Shown: positions 7,428 to 15,628, counted from the stretch's first letter. The stretch: DNA of 26,122 nt from UBA5336 sp039034035 (GCA_039034035.1 JBCCBN010000023.1:1-26122), one strand, 5' to 3'. Notes: a model not told the origin generated them from the sequence alone. Made by a program: numbers and translations.

Positions 7428-8006
7428 TCAGCCCTCAGCCAGCAGGGCGTCCAGCAAGCGGTCGAGCCTGGCAACAAACTGGGCGCGCGGCACGCCCACG
7501 CCCCGGGCCATCACCACGAATTCGGTGCCCCGACATGTGGCCAGGACGTGGCGAGCCGCTTCGATGGGGCGAGTAACGCCGAGGGTTTCGAGCACGTCGG
7601 AGAGAATGGGCTCCATCGTCCGCTGCCAGGCCTTCACTTCCGATGAAAGCCCCGATGAACGGTGGGCCAAGAGCGCCATCTCATACTCTATTGCGGTGAC
7701 CGTGAGTTGGTCCGGCGTGAGAGCGGTGGTGCTGGCGAGGAACTTGACCAAGGCCTCGCGGGTCTCGATCGGCGAAGCGCCGATCGCAGTCGACAGGGTT
7801 TCCTGATAGTCGGCGACGTATTGAGAGAAGGCAGCCGAGATGAGATCGTCCCGCGCGGGAAAGTGATAGCTCACCGTCCCCGGAGAAACGCCGGCGCGCT
7901 GGGCGGCGCTACGGTGCGTCACCTTGTCTATGCCAAGCTCGCCAATGAGGCCCAGCACACCGCGTAAAATCGAGTTCCGGGCTCCCTGTCGCGCTTTCTC
8001 CACCAT
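7428..8006 (-). CDS. TetR-family transcriptional regulator
   Basis: 192 residues, usual length. The N-terminal helix-turn-helix is clear at about residues 29-48 (VTHRSAAQRAGVSPGTVSYHF, then the DDLI helix that closes TetR domains). The C-terminal ligand-binding part is all-helical and not assignable to a ligand class. GGAG lies only three bases from the ATG, a short spacing. A small inverted repeat sits 31 bases upstream of the start (8037-8049) and may be its own operator. It is divergent from the repeat-rich peptidoglycan-binding protein and convergent with the thioesterase; either the secreted protein or the acyl-CoA genes could be its target. Confidence 0.92.
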   Translation of the reverse strand: MVEKARQGARNSILRGVLGLIGELGIDKVTHRSAAQRAGVSPGTVSYHFPARDDLISAAFSQYVADYQETLSTAIGASPIETREALVKFLASTTALTPDQLTVTAIEYEMALLAHRSSGLSSEVKAWQRTMEPILSDVLETLGVTRPIEAARHVLATCRGTEFVVMARGVGVPRAQFVARLDRLLDALLAEG

Positions 8007-8261
8007 ACGCTCCGTCTATCGTCCATCCGCACGAAGTTTGTGCAACAAATATCCGGCCAAGTCAAAACGCAAGTCCAATTTTCTTTTACTCAAGTACTCG
8101 TTTCTCGAAATCTGGAATATCGCGCCTCCATTTCGGGAATCACGCTCCGACGAGCGCATTCGCTTTTGCATGGTCTTTTCAACTCGAATAACAAGCGACC
8201 TCTTTACTTGTGCGTCTATTTCATTCACCAACACTGTAATGATCGAGTTTGGGAGCGGCAC
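8007..8261. other. AT-rich divergent intergenic region
   Basis: By hand count about 44% G+C across 8041-8220, against well above 60% in most neighbouring genes. It contains the small repeat at 8037-8049 and a compound inverted repeat at 8137-8161: GAAT/ATTC outside and CGCTC/GAGCG inside, with CGAC as the loop. No coding frame here looks real; an open frame runs through on the plus strand only because the downstream gene is in phase. Promoters for both flanking genes must lie here, but I cannot fix their hexamers. Confidence 0.5.
8037..8049. promoter_or_regulatory. Candidate TetR operator
   Basis: Perfect five-base arms TTTGT and ACAAA around a three-base centre, 31 bases upstream of the TetR start. 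Autoregulatory TetR operators are usually placed like this, though the arms are short. Confidence 0.3.
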
Positions 8262-9266
8262 TTGAAACATCTTCTGTCCTTGATTTTCGCCAGTCTCGCT
8301 GTCGCCGCGCCGGTGTATGGCCAGGCCGCCGATCTGCCGCCCAGCGCGTTACCGGGGCAGTGTTTCACCCGGGTTGTTTCGCCTACAATCACAGAGACCG
8401 TCACTGAAACCGTTCTCGTCCGGCCTGAGACAGAGCGATTCGAACTCGTGCCCGCCGTGTTCCGGCCATCGACTGAACGCGTGCTCATTAAGGAGGAAAC
8501 GGTCGCATTTCAGATGGTGCCAGCCGTGTACGAAACCGTCACCGAGGACATCCTCGTTGAGCCAGCACGGACGGTGACCGAGCCGGTGGCCGCCCAATAC
8601 GAAACCTACAGCGAAACGATAATTATCACGCCCGAGAGGCAAGTCTGGAAACCCGGCCGCGGCCTGATGGGACGGTCATCCGCAACGCCCGAGGGCAGCC
8701 CGCAGGCGACGGGCGACCTGTTGTGCCGGGTTGTCGAACCGGCGGTGACCCGGACCGTGGAACGGATCCGGCTTATCTCGCCACCAACGACACGGGAACG
8801 GATGATCCCCGCAAGATTTGAAACCGTTTCCCGCCGCGTGATCGTGACGCCGGCCCGGATCGAAGAAGTGATAGTTCCGGCTGAATACCGCGACGTGCCG
8901 ACCCAGGTGCTCGTCACCCCAGCCGAAGAGCGGCGTGTCGTGGAGCCCGCGGTCTATGAAACCGTCACTCGGCAAGAGCGCGTGGGCGGGGGAGACGTGG
9001 TCTGGGCCGAGGTGCTGTGTGAAACCAACACAACCCGCTTCAAAGTCGCCGAGATCCAGGGTGCGTTGACAGACGCCGGCTATCCAACGCGGGTCGACGG
9101 CGTGTTCGGGCCCGACACATTGCGGGCGATGCAGCGGTTCCAGCAGGACGAGGCCCTCGCCGAAGGATACCTGACCATTGATACGGTGCAGGCGCTTGGC
9201 ATAAATCCCTATGAACGACCACCAGATCTGGTCTTCGCCCTGCTTGGATCCCACGCTGACGCGTGA
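8262..9266 (+). CDS. Secreted repeat protein with C-terminal peptidoglycan-binding domain
   Basis: 334 residues. The start is TTG at 8262, six bases after GGGAG; it gives a signal peptide (KHLLSLIFASLAVAAPVYGQA) cut near residue 20-22, so the product is exported. The mature part has two similar halves, each opening with a Cys followed by RVV-x-P (C34 and C155). In each half a 23-residue unit repeats without gaps: 45-67, 68-90, 91-113 and a partial copy from 114; then 164-186, 187-209, 210-232 and a partial copy from 233. The unit resembles ETVTExVLVxPA...VPAxY, and each half closes near a Trp (W129, W248). The C-terminus (about 262-314) is a peptidoglycan-binding-1 domain (EIQGALTDAGY, DGVFGPDTLRAMQRFQ). 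It is probably a periplasmic or surface wall-binding beta-rich protein. No catalytic domain is seen; function unknown. Confidence 0.88.
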   Translation: MKHLLSLIFASLAVAAPVYGQAADLPPSALPGQCFTRVVSPTITETVTETVLVRPETERFELVPAVFRPSTERVLIKEETVAFQMVPAVYETVTEDILVEPARTVTEPVAAQYETYSETIIITPERQVWKPGRGLMGRSSATPEGSPQATGDLLCRVVEPAVTRTVERIRLISPPTTRERMIPARFETVSRRVIVTPARIEEVIVPAEYRDVPTQVLVTPAEERRVVEPAVYETVTRQERVGGGDVVWAEVLCETNTTRFKVAEIQGALTDAGYPTRVDGVFGPDTLRAMQRFQQDEALAEGYLTIDTVQALGINPYERPPDLVFALLGSHADA

Positions 9267-9295
9267 TTCGGGGTGGTATACGGGTAAGATCGTGC

Positions 9296-9311
9296 AAATG
9301 ACCGATCATTT
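9296..9311. promoter_or_regulatory. Inverted repeat upstream of the LLM oxidoreductase
   Basis: Perfect arms AAATGA (9296-9301) and TCATTT (9306-9311) flank CCGA, 26 bases before the GTG start. The position suits an operator or the leader of the transcript; no regulator is identified. Confidence 0.3.
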
Positions 9312-9337
9312 CGGATCAAGGAACGAGGACGATAGGG

Positions 9338-10336
9338 GTGTTTACGCTTTCCATCCTTGACCCGACGCCAATCCGGACCGGCCAAACCGCCGCAGCAGCC
9401 TTGGATGAAACGCGCGCGCTCGCAGAGCTGGGCGACCAACTTGGATACCGCGCATACTGGGTCCAGGAACACCACAATACAGCAAGCTTTGCCGGCACCG
9501 CGCCAGAGGTCCTGATCGCCGATCTTGCCGCCCGGACACGCAAGATTCGCGTAGGATCCGGGGGAGTCATGCTTCCCAACTACTCTCCCTTGAAAGTGGC
9601 AGAGCAATTCATGACGCTTTCGGCGCTCAATGCAGGCCGGATTGATCTGGGCATCGGGCGCGCCACGGGCGCTGATCCCCGCACCTCCGCTGCCTTGCTG
9701 GGTCCCGGCGCGCAGAGTTTTCCGGCCCTGTTTCAGCTCCTGAAAGATTGGCTGCTGGAAGCTGCAGGCACGCCGCTACCCGACAATCACAAGGCAGTGG
9801 GCATCCATGCCCGTCCCATGGCCGGGTTGCCGGACCTATGGCTGCTGGCATCATCGGCCGAAAGCGCCGCTTATGCCGGGGCAGTTGGCGTGAAACTCGC
9901 CTTCGCAGAATTCTTGTCGCCGACTGGCGCCGCTGAAGCGATCGCGGCCTATCGCGACAGCTTCTCCCCGTCGCGCTTCTGCGCAACGCCTCACGCTGCC
10001 ATCGGCACCCTCGCCCTGGCCGCCGATACCGAGGCGGACGCTGAGCGGGAAGCGCGGGTTGGCCTCGCCTGGAACGTTGTTCGCGCCACTGGCCGTTTCG
10101 CACCATTCCCATCGCCTGAAGAAGCAGACGCGATCCTCGCCCGCGCAGACACGGCTCTGTTGCCAACCTTACGCGCGCGAAACTTGTCCGGAACGGCCGT
10201 CGATGTCGCGCAGACGCTGCGCTCGCACATGTCGGAAATCAACGCAGACGAGGCATTTGTCCTAACGATTTCGGCAACGATTCCCGCGCGGGCCCGATCC
10301 TATCAACTCCTGATGCAAGCGTGGCGGGACCGCTGA
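9338..10336 (+). CDS. LLM-class flavin-dependent oxidoreductase (luciferase-like group 1)
   Basis: 332 residues, the usual size for the bacterial luciferase-like 'group 1' oxidoreductases. Hallmarks: an N-terminal SILDPTPIRTG strand, YWVQEHHNTASFAGTAPEVLIADLA (about 40-64), IRVGSGGVMLPNYSPLKVAEQF (about 70-91) and GRIDLGIGRATGADPRT (about 99-115). These build the TIM barrel that binds reduced FMN; substrates of the group are mostly unknown. The start is GTG at 9338, with AGGA nine bases upstream. It is a single gene that converges on the glutathione transferase with a 22-base gap. Nothing next to it encodes a flavin reductase partner. Confidence 0.92.
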   Translation: MFTLSILDPTPIRTGQTAAAALDETRALAELGDQLGYRAYWVQEHHNTASFAGTAPEVLIADLAARTRKIRVGSGGVMLPNYSPLKVAEQFMTLSALNAGRIDLGIGRATGADPRTSAALLGPGAQSFPALFQLLKDWLLEAAGTPLPDNHKAVGIHARPMAGLPDLWLLASSAESAAYAGAVGVKLAFAEFLSPTGAAEAIAAYRDSFSPSRFCATPHAAIGTLALAADTEADAEREARVGLAWNVVRATGRFAPFPSPEEADAILARADTALLPTLRARNLSGTAVDVAQTLRSHMSEINADEAFVLTISATIPARARSYQLLMQAWRDR

Positions 10337-10358
10337 CCTGCCGGCCGCACTGCCGGGA

Positions 10359-10976
10359 CTATGGGGCGGCAAACGGAAGGGCTTTCATGCGGGCACGCCA
10401 AGCGCCGATGTGTTCGTACTCCTCATGCGGTTTCCATCGCATGAGCGCACAAAAACCGCAGGTCAAATGGGTCGTGATGTCAGCAATCGAAAACCGACCT
10501 GCCGCGACAAACTCATGGTCCTTGAGGTGGTCATCCAGCCGCTTCACAAAAGCCTTCACGTTGCGCTCGGCTTTTTCGGCGGTGCCTTCGCATTGCGGGT
10601 TTTCAAGCGGGGCCATTGCCGGATGGCTGTTCCGAAACCATTGGGCGAACGGCATCATGAACATGAATTCGATGCGGCGGTCCCACATCTCGATCAATCC
10701 ACGCTCTTTCGGGTCGGTTCCCATGAGATTGGGATCGGGGAAAAGGCCTTCGAGATAGGTGCAAATGGCGCGGGATTCGGTCATCGCCGTGCCGTCGTCG
10801 AGCACGAGCACCGGAACCTGCGCGAACGGGCTGAGCGCGCGGTAGGCATCTGTCCGATGCTCCTGCTCCATGATCGAGACTTGCTCGATCTCAACCGTAT
10901 CGAGCCGTCCTTTCGCCCGAAGAAAGTGCACGACGCGTTCGGGGTTTACGGCTTTGGGTGCGTGATAGAGTTTCAT
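10359..10976 (-). CDS. Glutathione S-transferase family protein
   Basis: 205 residues with both GST domains. The N-terminal thioredoxin-like part (about 1-80) has the cis-Pro motif QVPVLVLDDG and the glutathione-contacting TESRAICTYLE. The C-terminal helical part has the N-capping motif FSIADITTHL (about 162-171), conserved in the fold. The usual catalytic Ser/Cys/Tyr near residue 10 is not obvious (the local sequence is KAVNPERV), so conjugating activity is uncertain. GGAGG lies seven bases before the ATG. It starts 36 bases after the TonB receptor stop and could be the last gene of the nucleoside uptake unit, or have its own promoter in the receptor 3' end. Confidence 0.9.
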   Translation of the reverse strand: MKLYHAPKAVNPERVVHFLRAKGRLDTVEIEQVSIMEQEHRTDAYRALSPFAQVPVLVLDDGTAMTESRAICTYLEGLFPDPNLMGTDPKERGLIEMWDRRIEFMFMMPFAQWFRNSHPAMAPLENPQCEGTAEKAERNVKAFVKRLDDHLKDHEFVAAGRFSIADITTHLTCGFCALMRWKPHEEYEHIGAWRARMKALPFAAP

Positions 10977-11012
10977 GGCGAGGCCTCCAATCGCGGATTT
11001 GATGTGACGGGT

Positions 11013-13109
11013 TCAGCGGAACCGTTTCCGGATACCGAATGTGGCATTCAAAGGCTCACCTGGGAAATAGCGGTCATTGCCGAATGCGAAATCTGCCCGG
11101 TCGGCATACTCCAGATCGAAGAGGTTACGGACGAGCAAGAACCCGTCGAGCGTTTCGGTGATCGCGTGCTCCAGCCGGAGATGGGTCAGTGTGTGCCCGG
11201 GATACTGTCGCGAGCCGGACGGGTTTGACACGTATTCGCCGATGTATTCGAAGCGCAGCGACACATCTGTCCGGTCGTCATGGGCATAGGTCAGCGCCGC
11301 ATCGGCCAGCCATTCCGGCGCGGTGTCGATGGGCTCGCCCTGTTTGATCGCTTCGGACGCGTTGCCGACAGGACGGCTGAAATCATAGGTCTGGTCCGAC
11401 CAGGCGAGCGAGCCCGACAGGCGCAGTTCGCGTCCCATGACCAGCGTCGACTGCCAGAGCAGTCCATTGAGCGCCAGCTCCAGCCCCATATGGTCTGTCC
11501 GCCCATCGGGCACGTTCAGCCCATCGGCATCGCGGAAGAAGAAATTCTTCTTCTCCATCCGGTAGACCGCCGCGTCAAAGGCCAACTCACCGATCAGTCC
11601 CCGAATGCCCAACTCACCTGAATCAAGCGTCTCCGCTTCCACTTCTCCGGCGATCTGCTGCGATTGCAGCCGGTAGAGATCGCTCGCCTGGGGCGCCCGT
11701 TCGCCCCGCGCATAGTTGGCGTAGACGTCCACCGTCTCGCTCACTGCGAACACGGCGCCGAGCTTCGGCGTCAGCAGGGCGAACGAATCGGACCGGTCTT
11801 CGGCCACGTTGAACCGGCCATTGATCCCCGCCGGAATGTTGGTGGTATAGTCATAGTCATGGTTCTCGGCCCTGAGGCCGGCCAGCACGAACAGCCGGCC
11901 GGTCACCTGCCAGTCCACCTCGCCCCAAAGGGCATAGGCCTGGGTCTCGACATCGTAGTCATAATGGGTGCCGACCGGGAACCGCGTGTCGCCCGGGAAG
12001 AAGCCGAACGGATCGTCCTGGGTTTCCTTGAGAAACCCAGTCGCGATATCGGCATCGGCCCCGAGGGTTACCGACACGGCCTCCGACAGGGCGATGTCCT
12101 CCCACCGCGCCTGGACTCCGCCGCCGGTATGCCCGTTCTCCTCGAAGCCGCGATAGGGCAGGAAGTGCTGGCGGAAGCTCATGTTCTGGGTGCGGGCGAA
12201 GGGGGTCAGGCTGAGCGTGCCGGCGGCGGCGGCACGCTCAAACCGGATCGCAGCGCGGGCCGAGCGGGCGTCGCGGCCGGCTTCCGGATTGGGGTTTGAG
12301 CGGGCGATATCCCGGTCGCGATAGGCCTTGAAGCCCTGGATGAAGCCGGCGGTTTCCTGGTGCATGTTCTGCAGGCTGAGCCAGGCCGTCGCGTCCCAGC
12401 CGCCGAGCCGGCTCTCGCTCACCAGCGACAGTTTCTGCTGGTCAAGGCCAGTGAAGTCCCGCCAGCCCACATCCTTCTGGAGCGACACGCCGACGGTCGT
12501 GGATCGCCCGAGGTCGATAGTGCCTTCGCCCTTGTAGCGTTGGAGCGTCGATGCCGAGAGACGCAAGTCCGCACCGCCTTCTCGCCCGCCCGGCTCTGGA
12601 AGGAAGACGTTGATGAGGCCGTGGACAGCATTAGAGCCGAACTTCGCGCTGCCCGGCCCGCGCACCACTTCCACCGCAGTCGCCACCTCATGGTGCGGCT
12701 CGATGAGGCTGTTGACGTTTCCAAACGCCGGCGATCGGGTCGGCACGCCGTTTTCCAGGATCAGGAAGCTGCCCTGCCCCGCCCCGCCGGTCAGTACGGG
12801 TGAGCGGATGGCGATCAGGTGCTCCTGGCCGGAATTCATCTGGATGTTGACGCCCGGCAGCGTGTTCAGGAGTTCCGCCGGATGGTCGGCCGCCAGCGTG
12901 ATGACGGTCTCCGCGTCAATCACGGAATAGCTGCCCGGCTCCCCTTCCGCCCGGTCGCCATAGACAACGACCGGATCGTACACGATCACGCCCGAATCGG
13001 GCGCACTCTGCCGGCCCAGTGCCGCGTCCGCCCCTTCCGCATCACTCCCCTGCGCGCTCACCGACAAGGCGAACGCCGCCGCGCCGCCCACCAAGCTCAA
13101 GCCTCGCAT
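11013..13109 (-). CDS. TonB-dependent outer-membrane receptor, probably for nucleosides
   Basis: 698 residues, in the normal range for TonB-dependent transporters. ATG 13109 is chosen because AGGAG lies six bases upstream; a TTG at 13115 would be too close to that site. A signal peptide covers about 1-20 (MRGLSLVGGAAAFALSVSAQ). A TonB-box-like DPVVVYG follows at about 45-51, then the plug domain (about 62-170, with ELLNTLPGVNIQ, GSFLILENGVPT, VEVVRGPGSAKFGSNAVHGLINV) and the beta barrel, ending RNLFDLEYADRADF...IRKRFR. The final residue is Arg rather than the usual aromatic, one residue past a Phe. It starts nine bases after the stop of the NupC-like symporter, and its ribosome binding site overlaps that stop. 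Co-translation with a nucleoside symporter argues that the receptor imports nucleosides or nucleotides, as has been proposed for similar pairs; the sequence alone does not prove the ligand. Confidence 0.92.
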   Translation of the reverse strand: MRGLSLVGGAAAFALSVSAQGSDAEGADAALGRQSAPDSGVIVYDPVVVYGDRAEGEPGSYSVIDAETVITLAADHPAELLNTLPGVNIQMNSGQEHLIAIRSPVLTGGAGQGSFLILENGVPTRSPAFGNVNSLIEPHHEVATAVEVVRGPGSAKFGSNAVHGLINVFLPEPGGREGGADLRLSASTLQRYKGEGTIDLGRSTTVGVSLQKDVGWRDFTGLDQQKLSLVSESRLGGWDATAWLSLQNMHQETAGFIQGFKAYRDRDIARSNPNPEAGRDARSARAAIRFERAAAAGTLSLTPFARTQNMSFRQHFLPYRGFEENGHTGGGVQARWEDIALSEAVSVTLGADADIATGFLKETQDDPFGFFPGDTRFPVGTHYDYDVETQAYALWGEVDWQVTGRLFVLAGLRAENHDYDYTTNIPAGINGRFNVAEDRSDSFALLTPKLGAVFAVSETVDVYANYARGERAPQASDLYRLQSQQIAGEVEAETLDSGELGIRGLIGELAFDAAVYRMEKKNFFFRDADGLNVPDGRTDHMGLELALNGLLWQSTLVMGRELRLSGSLAWSDQTYDFSRPVGNASEAIKQGEPIDTAPEWLADAALTYAHDDRTDVSLRFEYIGEYVSNPSGSRQYPGHTLTHLRLEHAITETLDGFLLVRNLFDLEYADRADFAFGNDRYFPGEPLNATFGIRKRFR

Positions 13110-13118
13110 ACTCAACTC

Positions 13119-14396
13119 CTAGAGAAACAGTCCGACCGGCAACGCCCCCACAACCGCTCCTGACATGCACGTAGCCAAGGTACCAGCAATCAATGTTTTC
13201 CAAGCCAGCGAAAGGAACGTGTCCCGGCGTTCGGGTTCAATAATCGTTAAGCCGCCGATCAGGATGCCCATTGAGCCGAAATTGGCGAAGCCGCAAATGG
13301 CGTGAGCGGTGATGATGCGGGTCCGTTCGCTCATTTCCGCGTCGGGGGTTGCGGCGAGTTGGAGGAACGCGACGAACTCGGTGAGAACGGTCTTCACACC
13401 CATAAGGGAGCCCGAGCGGGCCGCTTCCTCCAACGGCACACCGATCATGTACATCAGCGGCATGAAGAGCCATCCGAGGACGCGCTCGATCGAGAGGGGC
13501 GCTCCGGCGACGTCTGGCAGGGCTCCGAGCATGGCATTTGCGAGATACAGTAAGGCGAGCGCGGCGATCAGCATCGTCATGATGTTCAGGACGATCTTCA
13601 GTCCGTCGGCGGCCCCGGTGGCGAAAGCGTCCATGGTCGACTGGTATTCGAAATCGGGTTCGTGGGCGCGTTGTTCGGTGGCCGTCGCTTCGGGGACCAT
13701 GACGAGGGCGAGCGCGACGGCAGCGGGGGCGGCCATGATTGAGGCGGTGAGAAGCTGTGCAAGGGGATTGAAGCTGACGCCGGCGTCTTCAAGGAAGGTG
13801 ACATAGATGATCAGGACACTACCGGCGATGGTGGCAAAACCGGTGGTCATCAGAATGAAGAGTTCTGACCGGGTCATGCCCTTGAGATAGGGCTTCACCA
13901 GGACCGGCGCCTCGGTCATGCCCATGAAGACATTGGCTGAGACCGCGAGCGATGTGGCCCCACCCAGGCCCATGGCACGGCGAAAGACGAAGGCGAACCC
14001 CTTGGTGACCCATCGCAGGATACGCCAATGCCACAGCATGGCCGATAGCGCTGCCACGACGATGACGATGGGCAGGATCTGGAAGAAGAAGAGCGGCGGC
14101 GCGTCGCCGGCCATGATCGCGCTGGCTTGCTCGTTGTTGCCGATATAGCCGAACACGAAGCCGGTCCCGGCCCGGGTGGCGTCTTCCAGGGCATCGACAA
14201 TGATATTGGCGCTAAACAGGACGCCGCGGACGGGTGGCACCCCGAACAGCAACAGGGCAAAGACGAATTGGAGCGCCACCGCGCCAAGCACGATGCGCCA
14301 GGGAAACACAGAACGATTTTCAGACAATCCAAACGCTATGCCGATGATGAGGGCGATACCAAGCAGTGCCCTGAGATTATCCCACCCCCATTCCAT
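13119..14396 (-). CDS. Concentrative nucleoside transporter (CNT/NupC family)
   Basis: Inner-membrane symporter of 425 residues with many hydrophobic segments, the usual CNT size. CNT hallmarks: the N-terminal WRIVLGAVALQFVFALLL helix, the GNNEQ-type region (about 86-90), G159-MTEAP in the first substrate loop, LTEFVAF (E340) and CGFANFGSMGI (N372, S375). In the Vibrio CNT structure the matching Gln-Thr-Glu contact the base, while Glu, Asn and Ser contact the ribose (known). Here the Gln is Met (M160), so base recognition may differ. It is the first gene of an apparent operon with the TonB receptor and glutathione transferase. A GGAGG sits 12 bases before the ATG, rather distant. Coupling ion (H+ or Na+) not determinable. 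Confidence 0.93.
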   Translation of the reverse strand: MEWGWDNLRALLGIALIIGIAFGLSENRSVFPWRIVLGAVALQFVFALLLFGVPPVRGVLFSANIIVDALEDATRAGTGFVFGYIGNNEQASAIMAGDAPPLFFFQILPIVIVVAALSAMLWHWRILRWVTKGFAFVFRRAMGLGGATSLAVSANVFMGMTEAPVLVKPYLKGMTRSELFILMTTGFATIAGSVLIIYVTFLEDAGVSFNPLAQLLTASIMAAPAAVALALVMVPEATATEQRAHEPDFEYQSTMDAFATGAADGLKIVLNIMTMLIAALALLYLANAMLGALPDVAGAPLSIERVLGWLFMPLMYMIGVPLEEAARSGSLMGVKTVLTEFVAFLQLAATPDAEMSERTRIITAHAICGFANFGSMGILIGGLTIIEPERRDTFLSLAWKTLIAGTLATCMSGAVVGALPVGLFL

Positions 14397-14578
14397 ATGC
14401 CCGACTTCCCTCCAATACTGCCGAACGGACGCTAGACGGCCCCGGTGGAAAATGAAACAATCCTTTCACATTCGGAACACCGCCGCCTCGAAGGAGGGCA
14501 CTGCTTGACCGCCGGCTCACCCGCCCGCCTGGAAGGACTTCCTGGCGTTGACGCGAAACGATGCGGAGGACTGGTAGA

Positions 14579-14983
14579 ATGAGTATCGAGCGTGACCTGA
14601 GGGGTCACCACCCGGAAGATGACGCGATTGGCCTGAATGAGGGCCTTTTGCCGGAGGACCTTCAAGGGCTCACCACCGACGACATTGCCGGCATACTGGC
14701 CTCGACCGAGACGCTTGAGGCGCGCCATCAGCGCCTGGTGTCGATCCGTGACCAGCTTGAGACGCTGAGCCACACAGGCGGCGAAGATGTCGACGGCGCC
14801 GGTGCAGTCGGGACGCTGATAAGCGCCGTGGAGGGCGCGCTGCAGCGGCTTGAACATGGGCGGAGCCATCCAGGCGGGCGGTATGGCGCGGGGCTCGACC
14901 CGGACGGCAGGGCCGATACCCAATCGCCTGACGATTTGCTGGCTGATGATTGGCGCTTGTCGGTGGATCCGACCCATCTCTAG
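14579..14983 (+). CDS. Hypothetical acidic helical protein
   Basis: 134 residues, not recognised. ATG 14579 is favoured because GGAGG lies nine bases upstream; an in-frame ATG at 14561 overlaps that site. The N-terminal two thirds (LPEDLQGLTTDDIAGILASTETLEARHQ, then VSIRDQLETLSH and VGTLISAVEGALQRL) look like three or four amphipathic helices and are acidic, as expected of a real soluble protein; the C-terminus (about 92-134) is Gly/Asp/Pro-rich and probably flexible. No signal peptide or membrane segment. A long antisense frame exists but is Arg/Pro-rich. The gene is divergent from the nucleoside operon and convergent with the TerB-domain gene. Confidence 0.6.
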   Translation: MSIERDLRGHHPEDDAIGLNEGLLPEDLQGLTTDDIAGILASTETLEARHQRLVSIRDQLETLSHTGGEDVDGAGAVGTLISAVEGALQRLEHGRSHPGGRYGAGLDPDGRADTQSPDDLLADDWRLSVDPTHL

Positions 14984-15090
14984 GATGGGGTGGGCGCGGA
15001 GGTGAACCGGGCGACGCCGAATTGTGCCTGATCGTGGCCGCCTGTTCGGCGCCTGGGCATCTGAACGCTTTCGTCCCGGGCCCTCCTCTC

Positions 15091-15122
15091 GCGGCATCGT
15101 CGCGTCGTAGCGAAGATGCCGC
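15091..15122. terminator. Stem-loop between convergent genes
   Basis: Perfect arms GCGGCATC (15091-15098) and GATGCCGC (15115-15122), continued inside by TCGC/GCGA, close a six-base loop. It lies between the hypothetical gene and the TerB-domain gene, which point towards each other, so it could end both transcripts. No T-run follows on either strand, so intrinsic termination is uncertain. Confidence 0.45.
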
Positions 15123-15130
15123 CGGCTGGA

Positions 15131-15628
15131 TCAGTAGCTGTTCTTGATGAACATGACCTTCCGGATGATCGACACGGTCTCGTCTTCGAGGCCCATATAA
15201 TCAGAGATTTTCTTCAGAAAGGCTTCTTCGCTATCGCGGAACTTCCGGTCGGCCAGGACGATGTCCATGCAATGGGTATAGACCGACATGCGCATGTCGC
15301 GGGGGAGCACCCGGCAGGCCTCCTTGATAGAGCCTTCCCGGTCGGCCTTCACGCGATCGATCACGGTCTGGTTGACCTGCGCCAGGCGCTCGGGGGTAAG
15401 CCGCTTCATGGTTCGGCAGCGCCGGACAAGGGCGGCGATTTCCTGTCGCTCTTCGGCGGCCATTTCGCCGTCGGCAAAAGCGGCTTCCAGGACCAGGCAC
15501 AAGAACGCTTCCGGCATGCTCCAATCGGAGTCGCTGTCGTCGAACATCCGCTCCGCTTCGTCCAGATCGGGGAGTTCGTTGGGTTCAGGGTCACCCGCGG
15601 GGAAAAGGATCCTCATTTCGGTCGTCAT
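15131..15628 (-). CDS. TerB-family (tellurite resistance-like) domain protein
   Basis: 165 residues, soluble. The middle and C-terminal parts match the TerB helical fold: EAFLCLVLEAAFADGEMAAEERQEIAALV (about 40-68) has the acidic ADGE...EE pattern that opens TerB domains, and DIVLADRKFRDSEEAFLKKISDYMGL (about 122-147) is the second acidic pattern. The N-terminal 35 residues are very acidic and probably disordered. TerB domains are linked with metal-responsive membrane-associated assemblies; stand-alone copies have no fixed role and tellurite resistance should not be inferred. GGGAG lies six bases before the ATG. It is the last gene of the minus-strand envelope cluster, 127 bases after the coiled-coil membrane protein. 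Confidence 0.8.
   Translation of the reverse strand: MTTEMRILFPAGDPEPNELPDLDEAERMFDDSDSDWSMPEAFLCLVLEAAFADGEMAAEERQEIAALVRRCRTMKRLTPERLAQVNQTVIDRVKADREGSIKEACRVLPRDMRMSVYTHCMDIVLADRKFRDSEEAFLKKISDYMGLEDETVSIIRKVMFIKNSY

Noticed and set aside
9323..9340. General-stress (GGAAC-N-GTT) promoter before the LLM oxidoreductase
   Set aside because: Would overlap the ribosome binding site and start codon, and the gap is one or two bases short.
9627..10166. 179-codon minus-strand frame
   Set aside because: Arg-rich shadow of the luciferase-like oxidoreductase.
14432..15097. 221-codon minus-strand frame
   Set aside because: Arg/Pro-rich translation; the opposite-strand gene at 14579 has a good ribosome binding site and soluble helical composition.
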